Below are positions 9,555-19,626 of a stretch of 64,000 nt of DNA, in pieces. The notes under the pieces are model-generated. The model did no database searches. It was not told the DNA's origin and worked only from the letters and a program-made list of their open reading frames with translations. The position numbers were made by a program, and so were the translations under genes. The stretch is from Rhizobacter sp. (lineage in GTDB: Bacteria; Pseudomonadota; Gammaproteobacteria; Burkholderiales; Burkholderiaceae_C). Location of the stretch: contig JAMLIM010000007.1 in NCBI GenBank assembly GCA_023954175.1, positions 17,302 through 81,301 of the forward strand. The letters are read 5' to 3'. Within the stretch, counting starts at the first letter, position 1. Each line of letters opens with the position of its first letter.

Positions 9555-11135
9555 CTATTTCGGCCGGGACGATTGGGACGTCTGGGACGCCTGCGTCGCC
9601 TGATCGCGCATCCGCCTGCGCAACTCGCGTTGCGCGTGTTCGCGCTCGCGCCATTCCTTCTTCGCGGCCCGGTAGAGCGAGACGCACAGCAGCATGATGA
9701 CGAACGAGAACGGCAGCGCGGCGACGATCGCCGCGGTCTGGATCGCCTTCAGCCCGCCCGCCAGCAACAGGCTGATCGCGACGAGCGCGAGCAGCGAGCC
9801 CCATACGGCCTTCAGCCGCAGCGACGGGTTCGCGTTGCCGTGCGAGCTGAGCATCGCAAGGACCAGCGTCGCCGAATCGGCCGAGGTCACGAAGAACACC
9901 ATCACCAGGAGCGTCGCCACGCCGGACAGCAGGGCGCTCGCCGGCAGCGCGTCGAACAGGCGGAAGATGGCGATCGACGGATCGAGCTTCGCCGCCTCCG
10001 ACAACGGCACGTGGTCGAAGATCTCGAGATGCAGCGCGCTGCCGCCGAAGACCGAGAACCAGGCAAAGCACATCAACGCCGGCACCAGCAAGGTGCCGGA
10101 GACGAACTCGCGAATCGTGCGCCCCTTCGAGACACGGGCGATGAAGAGCCCGACGAAAGGCGACCACGACAGCCACCAGGCCCAGTAGAAGATGGTCCAG
10201 TCGCCGACCCAGCTGCTCTCGCGAAACGGCGTCAGGCGCAGGCTCATGCTCACGAAGGCGTCCAGATAGCCACCCAGCGCATCGGTGAAGGTGTCCAGGA
10301 TGGCGCCCGTGGGGCCGACGATGAACACCGCCGTCGCCAGCAGGCCGGCAATGCACAGGTTGATCGTCGACAGCCACTTCACGCCGCGCTCCAGCCCCGA
10401 CAGGGCGGACGCCATGAACATCACCGTCGTCACGACGATGATCACGACCTGCGCGGTAATGCTGATCGTCACCCCGAACACCGCGTTCAGCCCGCTGTTG
10501 ATCTGCATCGCGCCCAGCCCCAGCGAGGTGGCGACACCGAAGGCCGTCGCGACGACCGCGAACAGGTCGATCAGGTCCAGCCAGCGCGACTTCGGGTTGA
10601 CGTTCAGGCCACCCATCGTCGAGCTGAAGTTCAAGCCGCCGCCGCGCGCCTGGAAAAACGCGATCGCCAGCGCAACCAGCGTGTAGATGGCCCACGGGTG
10701 CAGGCCCCAGTGGAAGAACGAATAGCGCATCGCCGCGCTGGCGGCGCCGGCCGACATCGGCGTGACACCCGGCGGCGGCGAGCGGAAGTGCGACAAGGGC
10801 TCGGCCGCGCCCCAGAACACGAGCCGGATGCCCATGCCGGCGGCGAACAGCATGGCAGACCAGGACAGGTTGGAGAACTCGGGCTCCTCGTCGTCACCGC
10901 CCAGACGCAGGGTGCCGTAGCGGCTGAACGCGAGGAACAGGCAGAACACGACGACGCCGAGCACGACCCACAGAAAGAGCCAGCCGAATCATTGGGTCGT
11001 GTGGGCGAGGGCCGTATTGCCTGCCGCGCCGAGCGACGCGGGCGAAGCCAGGCCCCACACGACGACGCTGCCGACGATCGCAATCGCCGTGTACAGCAGC
11101 ATTGAGTGCTTTTCAGTCGCGTCCGCTTGATTCAT
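9555..11135 (-). pseudogene. BCCT-family betaine/choline/carnitine transporter interrupted by an in-frame TGA
   Basis: From ATG 11135 the frame reads as a normal BCCT N-terminus (MNQADATEKHSM, first helix LLYTAIAIVGSVVVWGLASP) and then hits TGA at codon 49 (complement of 10989-10991). The same frame continues without further defect to 9555, giving all remaining helices and the family signature DWTIFYWAWWLSWSPF-like block with ARVSKGRTIREFVSGTLL. The stop sits in LAHTTQ-stop-FGWLFLW, where one base change from TGG (Trp) would explain it. A GTG at 10964 could restart translation but would lose the first helix. So this is a fresh nonsense pseudogene or a sequencing error, with Na+-coupled compatible-solute uptake as the ancestral role. 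Confidence 0.75.
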
Positions 11136-11343
11136 AGGTCTCGATTCTTTTTTGTGGTTGCGTTACGCGAACGACCGCGGTCGCCGGCGCCTTCCCGGAT
11201 CACGAGCACATCCGCCGCACCGCCGCGTGTTGTCGCAGCAGCCGGAGCGTACCGCAAGCACTTGCACACGACCACCTCCGGCGCGACGCCCGCACGCGCG
11301 CAGAGACGGCACTTCCTTTGCGCCTGCGGGGTCGTCGCGGACG

Positions 11344-11389
11344 TGAAAACGCCGCGCGTCCCGACCCGAAGGTGGGGGCGGCGCGGCGG
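11344..11389 (-). terminator. intrinsic terminator of aceA
   Basis: On the minus strand, 15 bases after the aceA stop, a long GC-rich stem with two mismatches and one bulge closes on a TTCG tetraloop (67-70 of line 11301, positions 11367-11370) and is followed by TTTT. It would end the aceA transcript. Confidence 0.7.
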
Positions 11390-11403
11390 CGCGCGGTGCA
11401 GGG

Positions 11404-12702
<1,299 letters not shown>

Positions 12703-12805
12703 GAAAGTTTCTCCAGTGGGTTCGTTGAGGAAGGAAATGGAGCGCCGGGTGGCAGCGACTTGACGCGACAAGGATAGCGCGGGCGCCTTTCGCTGAACAC
12801 ACTTA

Positions 12806-12821
12806 TGTCTTATATAAGACA
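12806..12821. promoter_or_regulatory. palindromic operator candidate upstream of aceA
   Basis: TGTCTTATATAAGACA is a perfect 16-bp inverted repeat in an AT-rich patch within the 338-base aceA/speB intergenic region. The form fits a dimeric repressor site such as those of GntR/FadR-type regulators; which protein binds is not known. Apart from this the intergenic region (12703-13040) shows only AT-rich promoter-like sequence around 12800-12900. Confidence 0.55.
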
Positions 12822-13040
12822 AAAATGTTTGTGCTGTAAATTCAACAACTTAAGTCACGCGTTCCATGATGCGACATCTCGTTTTTCGGGATGAAAGAAT
12901 TTGCGGCGGCGCAGCATCACGCGTTTTCACGATACGCAACGTGCGCCGCGCGTGGTGGAATTCGCCGCGGCGCGCGCAGCGGTGCGTATGATCCCGCGCA
13001 GTTCACAACGCCCGCGGCGCCCTGCGCCGGACCCGACCGC

Positions 13041-14000
13041 ATGAGTTCGTTCGCCTTCCTCTCGACGCATGCCTTCCTGAAGGCGCCGATCGGTGACGCC
13101 GGCATGCGGTTTGGCATCGCCGGCCTCGCGTGGGACGGCAGCGTGACGAACCGGCCCGGCGCGCGCTTCGGCCCGCGCGCGATCCGCGAAGCGAGCCACA
13201 TGCTGTGCGACGGCGTGCACCCGCTGTTCGACACGACGCCGCTCGGCGCGTTGACCGACCTCGGCGACCTCGCGCTGCCGAACACCAGCCTCGCCTCGAT
13301 GCGCGAAGCGATGGCGCCGCAGGTGGAAAAGCTCCTCGCGCAGCACCACATGGTCTGGCTGGGTGGCGACCACTCGATCACGCTGCCGCTGCTGCGCGCC
13401 TACCGTGCACGACTGGGCCGGCCGCTGGCCGTCGTGCACTTCGACGCCCATTGCGACACCTGGGAAGATCATTTCGGCGAGCCCAGTGGCCACGGCACCT
13501 GGGTCCATGAAGCGATGAGCGAAGGCCTGGTGGTCGATGAATGCTTCATGCAGATCGGCATCCGCTCGGCCGGGCTGCGCGAGGCGCGCGAGTATGTGCG
13601 GGACCGCGGCGGCCTGATCCACACGGCTCGCGACCTGAGGGGCATCGAGCGCCCGGCGGACCTTGCCGCGTTGCTCGCGCCCTGGCGCGATCGCGTGGCG
13701 CGTCATGGCAACCCGCCGCTGTACCTGAGCCTCGACATCGACTGCCTCGACCCCGCCTTCGCCCCCGGCACCGGCACGCCCGAGCCCGGCGGCCTGAGTA
13801 CCAACCAGGTGCTCGGCCTGCTGGAGGAACTCGCGGACATGCCCTGCGTCGGCATGGACTGCGTCGAGGTGGCGCCGCCCTACGATCACGCCGAACTCAC
13901 GAGCTACGCGGCGGCGAGTTTCGTCTGGACCTATCTCTGCGGACAGATCGCGCGCCACGCGCGCGACGCCGCTACACCGGCAGCGCCGTCGTCTTCTTGA
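13041..14000 (+). CDS. speB: agmatinase / ureohydrolase family protein
   Basis: Mn2+-dependent hydrolase that releases urea from a guanidino compound, most likely agmatine to putrescine. The 319-residue protein has the family metal motifs WLGGDHS (107-112), FDAHCD (134-139) and LDIDCLDPAFAPGTGTPEPGG starting at 231. The start at 13041 precedes SFAFLSTHAFLKAPIGDAGMRFGIAGLAWDGSV without a good ribosome site. Its position next to a putrescine-degrading cluster favours agmatinase; guanidinobutyrase (gbuA), which would give GABA, is a real alternative because these cannot be told apart by these motifs. Its last 29 bases overlap the end of the convergent lrp-type gene. Confidence 0.85.
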   Translation: MSSFAFLSTHAFLKAPIGDAGMRFGIAGLAWDGSVTNRPGARFGPRAIREASHMLCDGVHPLFDTTPLGALTDLGDLALPNTSLASMREAMAPQVEKLLAQHHMVWLGGDHSITLPLLRAYRARLGRPLAVVHFDAHCDTWEDHFGEPSGHGTWVHEAMSEGLVVDECFMQIGIRSAGLREAREYVRDRGGLIHTARDLRGIERPADLAALLAPWRDRVARHGNPPLYLSLDIDCLDPAFAPGTGTPEPGGLSTNQVLGLLEELADMPCVGMDCVEVAPPYDHAELTSYAAASFVWTYLCGQIARHARDAATPAAPSSS

Positions 14001-14451
14001 CGGTTCGCAGCACCAGCATCGAGTTCGATCGCGAGACGCCCGGCAGGCGCATCAGCACCTCGGAGTGGAAGCGCTCCAGGTCCTCGGCGTCGCGATAGGC
14101 GAAGCGGATCAGGTAGTCGTTCGCGCCCGCAACGTAGTAGCAGTCGAGGATCTCGGGCCGGTCGCGCACGGCCTGCTCGAAGGCCTCGAGCTGCGGCGTG
14201 TTCATGCTGTCGAGGTTGATGATCGTGAAGCTGATGCCGTGGCGGCCGACCGCACGCGGGTTGACGAGCGCAACGTACTGCGCGATCACCCCGCTGTCCT
14301 CGAGCTGCTTGACGCGCCGCAGGCAGGCCGACGGCGACAGATGAACGCGCTGCGCGAGGTCCAGGTTCGAGAGCCGCCCTTCGCGCTGCAGCTCGGTCAG
14401 GATCGCGCGGTCGATCGAATCGAGTTTCACTTCCGGGGTTCTGGGCGGCAT
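13972..14451 (-). CDS. Lrp/AsnC-family transcriptional regulator
   Basis: A 159-residue regulator: an N-terminal winged helix-turn-helix (LDSIDRAILTELQREGRLSN, then LAQRVHLSPSACLRRVKQLEDSGVI, about residues 10-58) and a C-terminal RAM ligand-binding domain ending in LRTVKKTTALPV. It is divergent from the aminotransferase gene at 14585 with a 133-base shared upstream region, the usual layout for a local regulator, so it probably senses an amino acid or amine and controls the cluster that follows. Its 3' end overlaps the convergent speB by 29 bases. A longer upstream start is possible, but the ATG at 14451 fits the family. Confidence 0.93.
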   Translation of the reverse strand: MPPRTPEVKLDSIDRAILTELQREGRLSNLDLAQRVHLSPSACLRRVKQLEDSGVIAQYVALVNPRAVGRHGISFTIINLDSMNTPQLEAFEQAVRDRPEILDCYYVAGANDYLIRFAYRDAEDLERFHSEVLMRLPGVSRSNSMLVLRTVKKTTALPV

Positions 14452-14584
14452 GTCGTGCGAATGTGACGGCTGTTGTTCGCATGATATTGTGCAGAGCGGG
14501 GTTCGCCCCGATCGTTTGAGCAAGCACATTGCGCCCGCCCACGCATAGACTTGCGCGTTGCCAATCCGAAGTGCGGAGCCTGCC

Positions 14585-15916
14585 GTGACCACCAATCCGA
14601 AGACCGATTCCAAGACGTCGCTCGAAGCCTATTGGATGCCGTTCACCGCAAACCGCCAGTTCAAGCAGGCCCCGCGCATGTTGGCGCGCGCCGAAGGCAT
14701 GTACTTCTGGACGCCCGAGGGCCGCAAGATCCTCGACGGCATCGCCGGCCTGTGGTGCGTCAACGCCGGCCACGCGAGCCCGAAGGTGGTGCAGGCGATC
14801 CAGGCGCAGGCGGCCGAGATGGACTTCGCGCCGCCCTTCAACATGGGCCATCCGAAGGCCTTCGAGCTTGCCGAGCGGCTGGTCGAGATCCTGCCCGCCG
14901 GCATGAACAAGGTCTTCTACACGAACTCGGGCTCCGAGTCGGTCGAGACCGCGCTCAAGATGGCGATCGCCTACCACCGCGCGCGCGGCGAGGGCTCGCG
15001 CACCCGGCTGATCGGCCGCGAGCGCGGCTATCACGGCGTCAACTTCGGCGGCATCTCGGTCGGCGGCATCGTCGCCAACCGCAAGATGTTCGGCACCCTG
15101 CTCGCCGGCGTCGATCACATCCGCCACACGCATGACCTGGCGCGCAATGCCTATTCGCGCGGCGTGCCCGAGCACGGTGCGGAGTTCGCCGACGACCTCG
15201 AGCGTCTCGTCGCGCTGCACGACGCATCGACGATCGCGGCCGTGATCGTCGAGCCGGTCGCCGGATCGACCGGTGTGCTGCTGCCGCCCAAGGGCTACCT
15301 CGAGCGGCTGCGCGCGATCTGCGACAAGCACGGCATCCTGCTGATCTTCGACGAAGTGATCACCGGTTTCGGGCGCCTGGGTTCGCCGTTCGCGGCGACG
15401 CACTTCGGCGTCACGCCCGACCTGATGACGGTCGCCAAGGGCCTGAGCAACGGCGCGGTGCCGATGGGCGCGGTGTTCGCGAAACAGCACATCCACGACA
15501 CGTTCATGAACGGGCCGGACCACCTGATCGAGTTCTTCCACGGCTACACCTATTCGGCGCACCCGCTCGCCTGCGCGGCGGCGCTCGCGACGCTCGACAC
15601 CTACGCCGAGGCCGACCTGCTGACGCGCGGCGCGAAGATGGCGCCGTACTTCGAAGACGCGCTGCATGCGCTCAAGGGCCTGCCGCACGTGATCGACATC
15701 CGCAACATCGGCCTCGTCGGCGGCGTCGAGCTCGCGCCGATGCAAGGGCAGCCGGGCAAGCGCGCGTTCGATGTGTTCCTCAAGTGCTGGGAACGCGGCG
15801 TGCTGATCCGCACCACCGGCGACACGATCGCGCTGTCGCCGCCGCTGATCATCGAGCAGTCGCACATCGACGAGATCGTCGGCACGATCGCCGACGTGCT
15901 CAAGCACGCGGCCTGA
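14585..15916 (+). CDS. class III omega-amino acid--pyruvate aminotransferase
   Basis: PLP enzyme of 443 residues that moves the terminal amino group of an amine or omega-amino acid (beta-alanine, putrescine or related) to pyruvate. Typical blocks: LEAYWMPFTANRQFK at the N-terminus, GIAGLWCVNAGH, FYTNSGSESVETALK, IFDEVITGFGRLGSP, and the Schiff-base lysine in LMTVAKGLSNGAVPMG. GTG at 14585 is chosen because GGAG lies 6 bases before it; TTG at 14558 is the alternative. It is the first gene of a plus-strand series of polyamine genes and divergent from the Lrp-type regulator. Substrate preference is inferred from this context; it is the beta-alanine:pyruvate type by overall sequence. Confidence 0.9.
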   Translation: MTTNPKTDSKTSLEAYWMPFTANRQFKQAPRMLARAEGMYFWTPEGRKILDGIAGLWCVNAGHASPKVVQAIQAQAAEMDFAPPFNMGHPKAFELAERLVEILPAGMNKVFYTNSGSESVETALKMAIAYHRARGEGSRTRLIGRERGYHGVNFGGISVGGIVANRKMFGTLLAGVDHIRHTHDLARNAYSRGVPEHGAEFADDLERLVALHDASTIAAVIVEPVAGSTGVLLPPKGYLERLRAICDKHGILLIFDEVITGFGRLGSPFAATHFGVTPDLMTVAKGLSNGAVPMGAVFAKQHIHDTFMNGPDHLIEFFHGYTYSAHPLACAAALATLDTYAEADLLTRGAKMAPYFEDALHALKGLPHVIDIRNIGLVGGVELAPMQGQPGKRAFDVFLKCWERGVLIRTTGDTIALSPPLIIEQSHIDEIVGTIADVLKHAA

Positions 15917-15981
15917 AGTCACTCCGTCTGAAGCACCGCAGCACCACGACCACCGGAGGGCTTGCCTAGCGCATCGCACCC

Positions 15982-17298
15982 ATGTCCTTGTTCCGAGCCG
16001 ATCAATCGCTAGCCTCGCACTCCTACTACGCGGCCACCGTGCCGCAAGGTCCGTGCTTTCCGAGCCTCTCGGGCGAACTCGAATGCGATGTCGCCGTTGT
16101 CGGCGGCGGGCTGGCAGGGCTTTCGGCGGCGATCGAACTGGCGGACCTGGGGTTCGACGTTGCGTTGCTCGATGCGCGCCGCATCGGCTATGGCGCTTCG
16201 GGGCGCAACGGCGGGCAGGCGCTCGCCGGCCTGGCGTGCGAACAGTCGGTGATCGAGTCGCAGCTGGGCGCGGCGGACTCGCGCGCGGTGTGGGACATGA
16301 CGCTCGAAGCGATCGCGCTGATCCATGCGCGCTGCGAGCGCTTCGGCATCGACTGCGATTGGCAGGGCGGCTATCTGTCGCTCGCGACGAGCGAACGCAA
16401 GGGGCGCGAGCTCGCGCAGTGGCATGAGCACATGCAGCGCCGGTACGGCTATCAGGCGACGCCGATCGGCCCCGGCGAGGTTGGCGACTGGATCGCGAGC
16501 CCGCGCTTTCACAGCGGCCTGCACGACCCGCTGTCCGGGCATCTCCATCCGCTGAAATACTGCATCGGCCTGGCGCGCGCGGCGGACAAGCTCGGCGTGC
16601 GGATCTTCGAGAACTCGGCCGTCACTTCGCTCTCGCACGGCACGACGGCCACGCTGCACACCGCCGACGGCCGGCTGCGCGCCCGACACGTGCTGCTCGC
16701 CGGCAACGTCTATCTGAACGGCGTCGCGCCGCTGCTGGCGCGGCGCATCATGCCGGTCGGCACCTACGTCGTCGCGTCCGAACAGCTCGATCCTGCACTC
16801 GCACGCTCGCTGATCCCGTCGCGTGCCGCGGTGTGCGACACCAATTTCGTGCTCGACTACTTCCGCCCGACGCCCGACGACCGGCTGCTCTACGGCGGCC
16901 GCGTCAGCTACAGCACCGTCACGCCGCCGAACCTGGAAGCGAGCATGCGCGCGCGCATGGCGCGCACCTTCCCGCAGCTCAAGGGGACGCAAGTCGAATA
17001 CGCCTGGGGCGGCTTCGTCGACATCTCGATGAACCGGGCGCCCGATTTCGGCCGCCTCTCCGACATCGGCGGCGGGCGCGAGGCGGCGAATGTCTACTAC
17101 CTGCAAGGCTTCTCCGGCCACGGCCTCGCGCTCACCGGTCTTGCGGGCAAGCTCGTCGCGGAAGCGATCGGCGGCGACGCCACGCGCCTCGACACCTTCG
17201 CCCGCATCCGCCATCGCCCCTTCCCCGGCGGGCCGATGCTGCGCACGCCGGCGCTCGTGCTCGGCATGGCCTACTACCGCCTGAGGGACATGCTGTGA
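15982..17298 (+). CDS. puuB: FAD-dependent gamma-glutamylputrescine oxidase
   Basis: Oxidises gamma-glutamylputrescine to gamma-glutamyl-aminobutyraldehyde with release of ammonia and H2O2. The 438-residue protein is a DAO-type oxidoreductase: an N-terminal SYYAAT segment typical of PuuB, the FAD dinucleotide motif VAVVGGGLAGLSAAIELA (about 37-54), and the RIGYGASGRNGGQ motif. The C-terminal FAD-binding segment is YYLQGFSGHGLALTGLAGKLVAEAI. It ends in GTGA shared with puuD, so the two are translationally coupled. Placement among puuA, puuC and puuD makes the assignment firm. Confidence 0.92.
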   Translation: MSLFRADQSLASHSYYAATVPQGPCFPSLSGELECDVAVVGGGLAGLSAAIELADLGFDVALLDARRIGYGASGRNGGQALAGLACEQSVIESQLGAADSRAVWDMTLEAIALIHARCERFGIDCDWQGGYLSLATSERKGRELAQWHEHMQRRYGYQATPIGPGEVGDWIASPRFHSGLHDPLSGHLHPLKYCIGLARAADKLGVRIFENSAVTSLSHGTTATLHTADGRLRARHVLLAGNVYLNGVAPLLARRIMPVGTYVVASEQLDPALARSLIPSRAAVCDTNFVLDYFRPTPDDRLLYGGRVSYSTVTPPNLEASMRARMARTFPQLKGTQVEYAWGGFVDISMNRAPDFGRLSDIGGGREAANVYYLQGFSGHGLALTGLAGKLVAEAIGGDATRLDTFARIRHRPFPGGPMLRTPALVLGMAYYRLRDML

Positions 17299-18113
17299 AT
17301 CACGCCAGCCACCCGCACTCCTCCGCGCAGGGCAGCGCGTCGGCCGATCGGCCGGTCGTGCTCGTGCCCGCCGACAACCGCATGCTGGGCGAACACCCCT
17401 TCCACGTCGCCGGCAAGAAGTACGTCGACGCGGTGCGACTGGCCGGATGCCTGCCGCTCGTCGTGCCCTGGGCCGGTGCCGACGAGGTGGACGAGTTGCT
17501 CGCCCTCGCCGACGGCGTGCTGCTGACCGGCTCGCCCTCCAATGTGCACCCGAGCCTGTTCGGCCAGGAGGTGCACAACCCGGCGCTGCCGCTCGACCCG
17601 GCGCGCGACGAGTGGACGCTGCCTTTGACGCGCCGGGCGCTCGCGCTCGGTGTGCCGCTGTTCGCGATCTGCCGCGGCTTCCAGGAGACCAATGTCGCGC
17701 TCGGCGGCACGCTGCATCAGGCGATCCACGAACTGCCCGACAAGGAGGGCCACCGCGCCGCGCCGACCGACGCCTCGGCCGACGCGCAGTACGCGCCCGC
17801 GCACGAGGTCCACATCGTGCCCGGCGGCGTGCTCGAGGGCATCGTCGGTGCCGGCAGCGTGCGCGTCAACTCCGTGCACGACCAGGGCGCCGACCGCCTG
17901 GCACCGGGCGCGCGCGCCGAGGCCCTGGCGCCGGACGGTCTCGTCGAGGCCTTCTCGATGCCCGAGGCGATCGGCTTCAACCTGTGCCTGCAATGGCACC
18001 CCGAGTGGAAAGCCGCGGAGAACCCGCTGTCGATGAAGCTGTTGCGCGCGTTCGGCGCGGCGTGCCGGCGCTTTCGGGAACAGCGCCGGGTGCCGGAGAG
18101 AGTCCCGGATTGA
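17295..18113 (+). CDS. puuD: gamma-glutamyl-gamma-aminobutyrate hydrolase
   Basis: Class I glutamine-amidotransferase-like hydrolase (peptidase C26) that frees GABA from gamma-glutamyl-GABA. In 272 residues the nucleophile elbow is FAICRGFQETN (C126), followed by VALGGTLHQ, and the catalytic His-Glu pair is in CLQWHPEW near the C-terminus. GTG at 17295 overlaps the puuB stop by four bases (GTGA), which fixes the start. It follows puuB directly and precedes puuA by 107 bases. Confidence 0.93.
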   Translation: MNHASHPHSSAQGSASADRPVVLVPADNRMLGEHPFHVAGKKYVDAVRLAGCLPLVVPWAGADEVDELLALADGVLLTGSPSNVHPSLFGQEVHNPALPLDPARDEWTLPLTRRALALGVPLFAICRGFQETNVALGGTLHQAIHELPDKEGHRAAPTDASADAQYAPAHEVHIVPGGVLEGIVGAGSVRVNSVHDQGADRLAPGARAEALAPDGLVEAFSMPEAIGFNLCLQWHPEWKAAENPLSMKLLRAFGAACRRFREQRRVPERVPD

Positions 18114-18220
18114 TCGGGTCGAAGCTCGCGCCTGGCCGCGCGCCGGCGCCAGGCCACCGCAAGGTGGCCGCACCCCAGACACCCGAGAGACACCCGAGAG
18201 ACTCACACAGGCAGACCATC

Positions 18221-19585
18221 GTGGACAAGAGCAAATTTACATTCGCCGACCTGGAACAGTGGTTCGACGAACGACGCGTGACGGAGATCGAGTGCCTCGT
18301 GCCCGACCTCACCGGCGTGGCGCGCGGCAAGATCCTGCCGCGCGAGAAATTCACCGAAGATCGCGGCATGCGACTGCCCGAGGCCGTGGTGGCCATGGGC
18401 GTGACGGGCGAGTTCCCGGAGGAAGGGCCGTACTACAACGTCATCAGCCCGAACGACCGCGACATGCACCTGCGGCCCGATCCGAGCACGGTGCGCATCG
18501 TGCCCTGGGCAACCGACCCGACCGCGCAGGTCATCCACGACTGTTTCGACCGCGACGGCAATCTCGTCCCCTTCGCGCCGCGCTCCGTGCTGCGCCGCGT
18601 CTGCGGCCTGTTCGACGCCGAAGGCTGGAACCCGGTCGTCGCGCCCGAGGTCGAGTTCTATCTGGTTGCCCGCAACACGGACCCCGACATTCCGCTCAAG
18701 CCGCCGATCGGCCGCAGCGGACGCTCGGAGACCTCGCGCCAGGCCTATTCGATCGACGCGGTCAACGAGTTCGATCCGCTGTTCGAGGACGTCTATGCCT
18801 ATTGCGAGCAGATGGAGCTGAACGTCGACACGCTGATCCACGAGGTCGGCGCCGGGCAGATGGAGATCAACTTCTTCCACGACCACCCGCTCGGCCTGGC
18901 CGACGAGGTGTTCTTCTTCAAGCGCACGCTGCGCGAGGCGGCGATGCGCCACGACATGTTCGCCACCTTCATGGCCAAGCCGATTGCCGGCGAGCCGGGC
19001 AGCTCGATGCACATCCACCAGAGCATCGTCGACAAGGCGTCGGGGCGCAACATCTTCAGCAACGAGGACGGCTCGCCAAGCCCCGAGTTCTACTGGTACA
19101 TCGGCGGCCTGCAGAAGTACATCCCGGCGGCGATGGCATTGTTCGCGCCCTACGTCAACTCCTATCGCCGGCTGGTGCGCTCCAACGCGGCGCCGATCAA
19201 CCTGCAATGGGGCACCGACAACCGCACGGTCGGCATCCGCTCGCCGGTCGCAACCCCCGCTGCACGCCGCCTCGAGAACCGCGTCATCGGCGCCGACGCC
19301 AATCCGTATGCCGCGTTTGCGGCGACGCTCGCCTGCGGATACCTTGGCATCCGCGAGCGCATCGAACCCTCGCCCGAGTGCAAGGGCGACGCCTACCTCG
19401 GCGAATTCCAGTTGCCGCGCAGCCTCGGCGAGGCGCTCGACTTCCTGCGCGAGTGCAAGCCGCTGGCCGAGGTGCTCGGGGAATCCTTCGTCACGGTCTA
19501 CACCGAGATCAAGGAGATCGAGTACGCCGAGTTCATGCGCGTGATCTCACCCTGGGAGCGGGAGCACTTGTTGCTGCACGTCTGA
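18221..19585 (+). CDS. puuA: gamma-glutamylputrescine synthetase (glutamine synthetase family)
   Basis: ATP-dependent ligation of glutamate to putrescine, the first step of the Puu pathway. The 454-residue protein has the glutamine synthetase fold: an N-terminal beta-grasp with CLVPDLTGVARGKILPREKF, the metal and substrate block VAPEVEFYL, AGQMEINFFHD, and SSMHIHQS; the adenylylation tyrosine region of GlnA is absent, as expected for PuuA. GTG at 18221 (GTG GAC AAG AGC) is the likely start; an ATG at 18259 would cut a conserved strand. Its role is assigned from family and neighbours; other polyamine or amine glutamylating GS-like enzymes are possible. Confidence 0.92.
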   Translation: MDKSKFTFADLEQWFDERRVTEIECLVPDLTGVARGKILPREKFTEDRGMRLPEAVVAMGVTGEFPEEGPYYNVISPNDRDMHLRPDPSTVRIVPWATDPTAQVIHDCFDRDGNLVPFAPRSVLRRVCGLFDAEGWNPVVAPEVEFYLVARNTDPDIPLKPPIGRSGRSETSRQAYSIDAVNEFDPLFEDVYAYCEQMELNVDTLIHEVGAGQMEINFFHDHPLGLADEVFFFKRTLREAAMRHDMFATFMAKPIAGEPGSSMHIHQSIVDKASGRNIFSNEDGSPSPEFYWYIGGLQKYIPAAMALFAPYVNSYRRLVRSNAAPINLQWGTDNRTVGIRSPVATPAARRLENRVIGADANPYAAFAATLACGYLGIRERIEPSPECKGDAYLGEFQLPRSLGEALDFLRECKPLAEVLGESFVTVYTEIKEIEYAEFMRVISPWEREHLLLHV

Positions 19586-19626
19586 GCCTGGGAACGCCCG
19601 GCTCGCTTTGCATTGGAGACTTTGGA

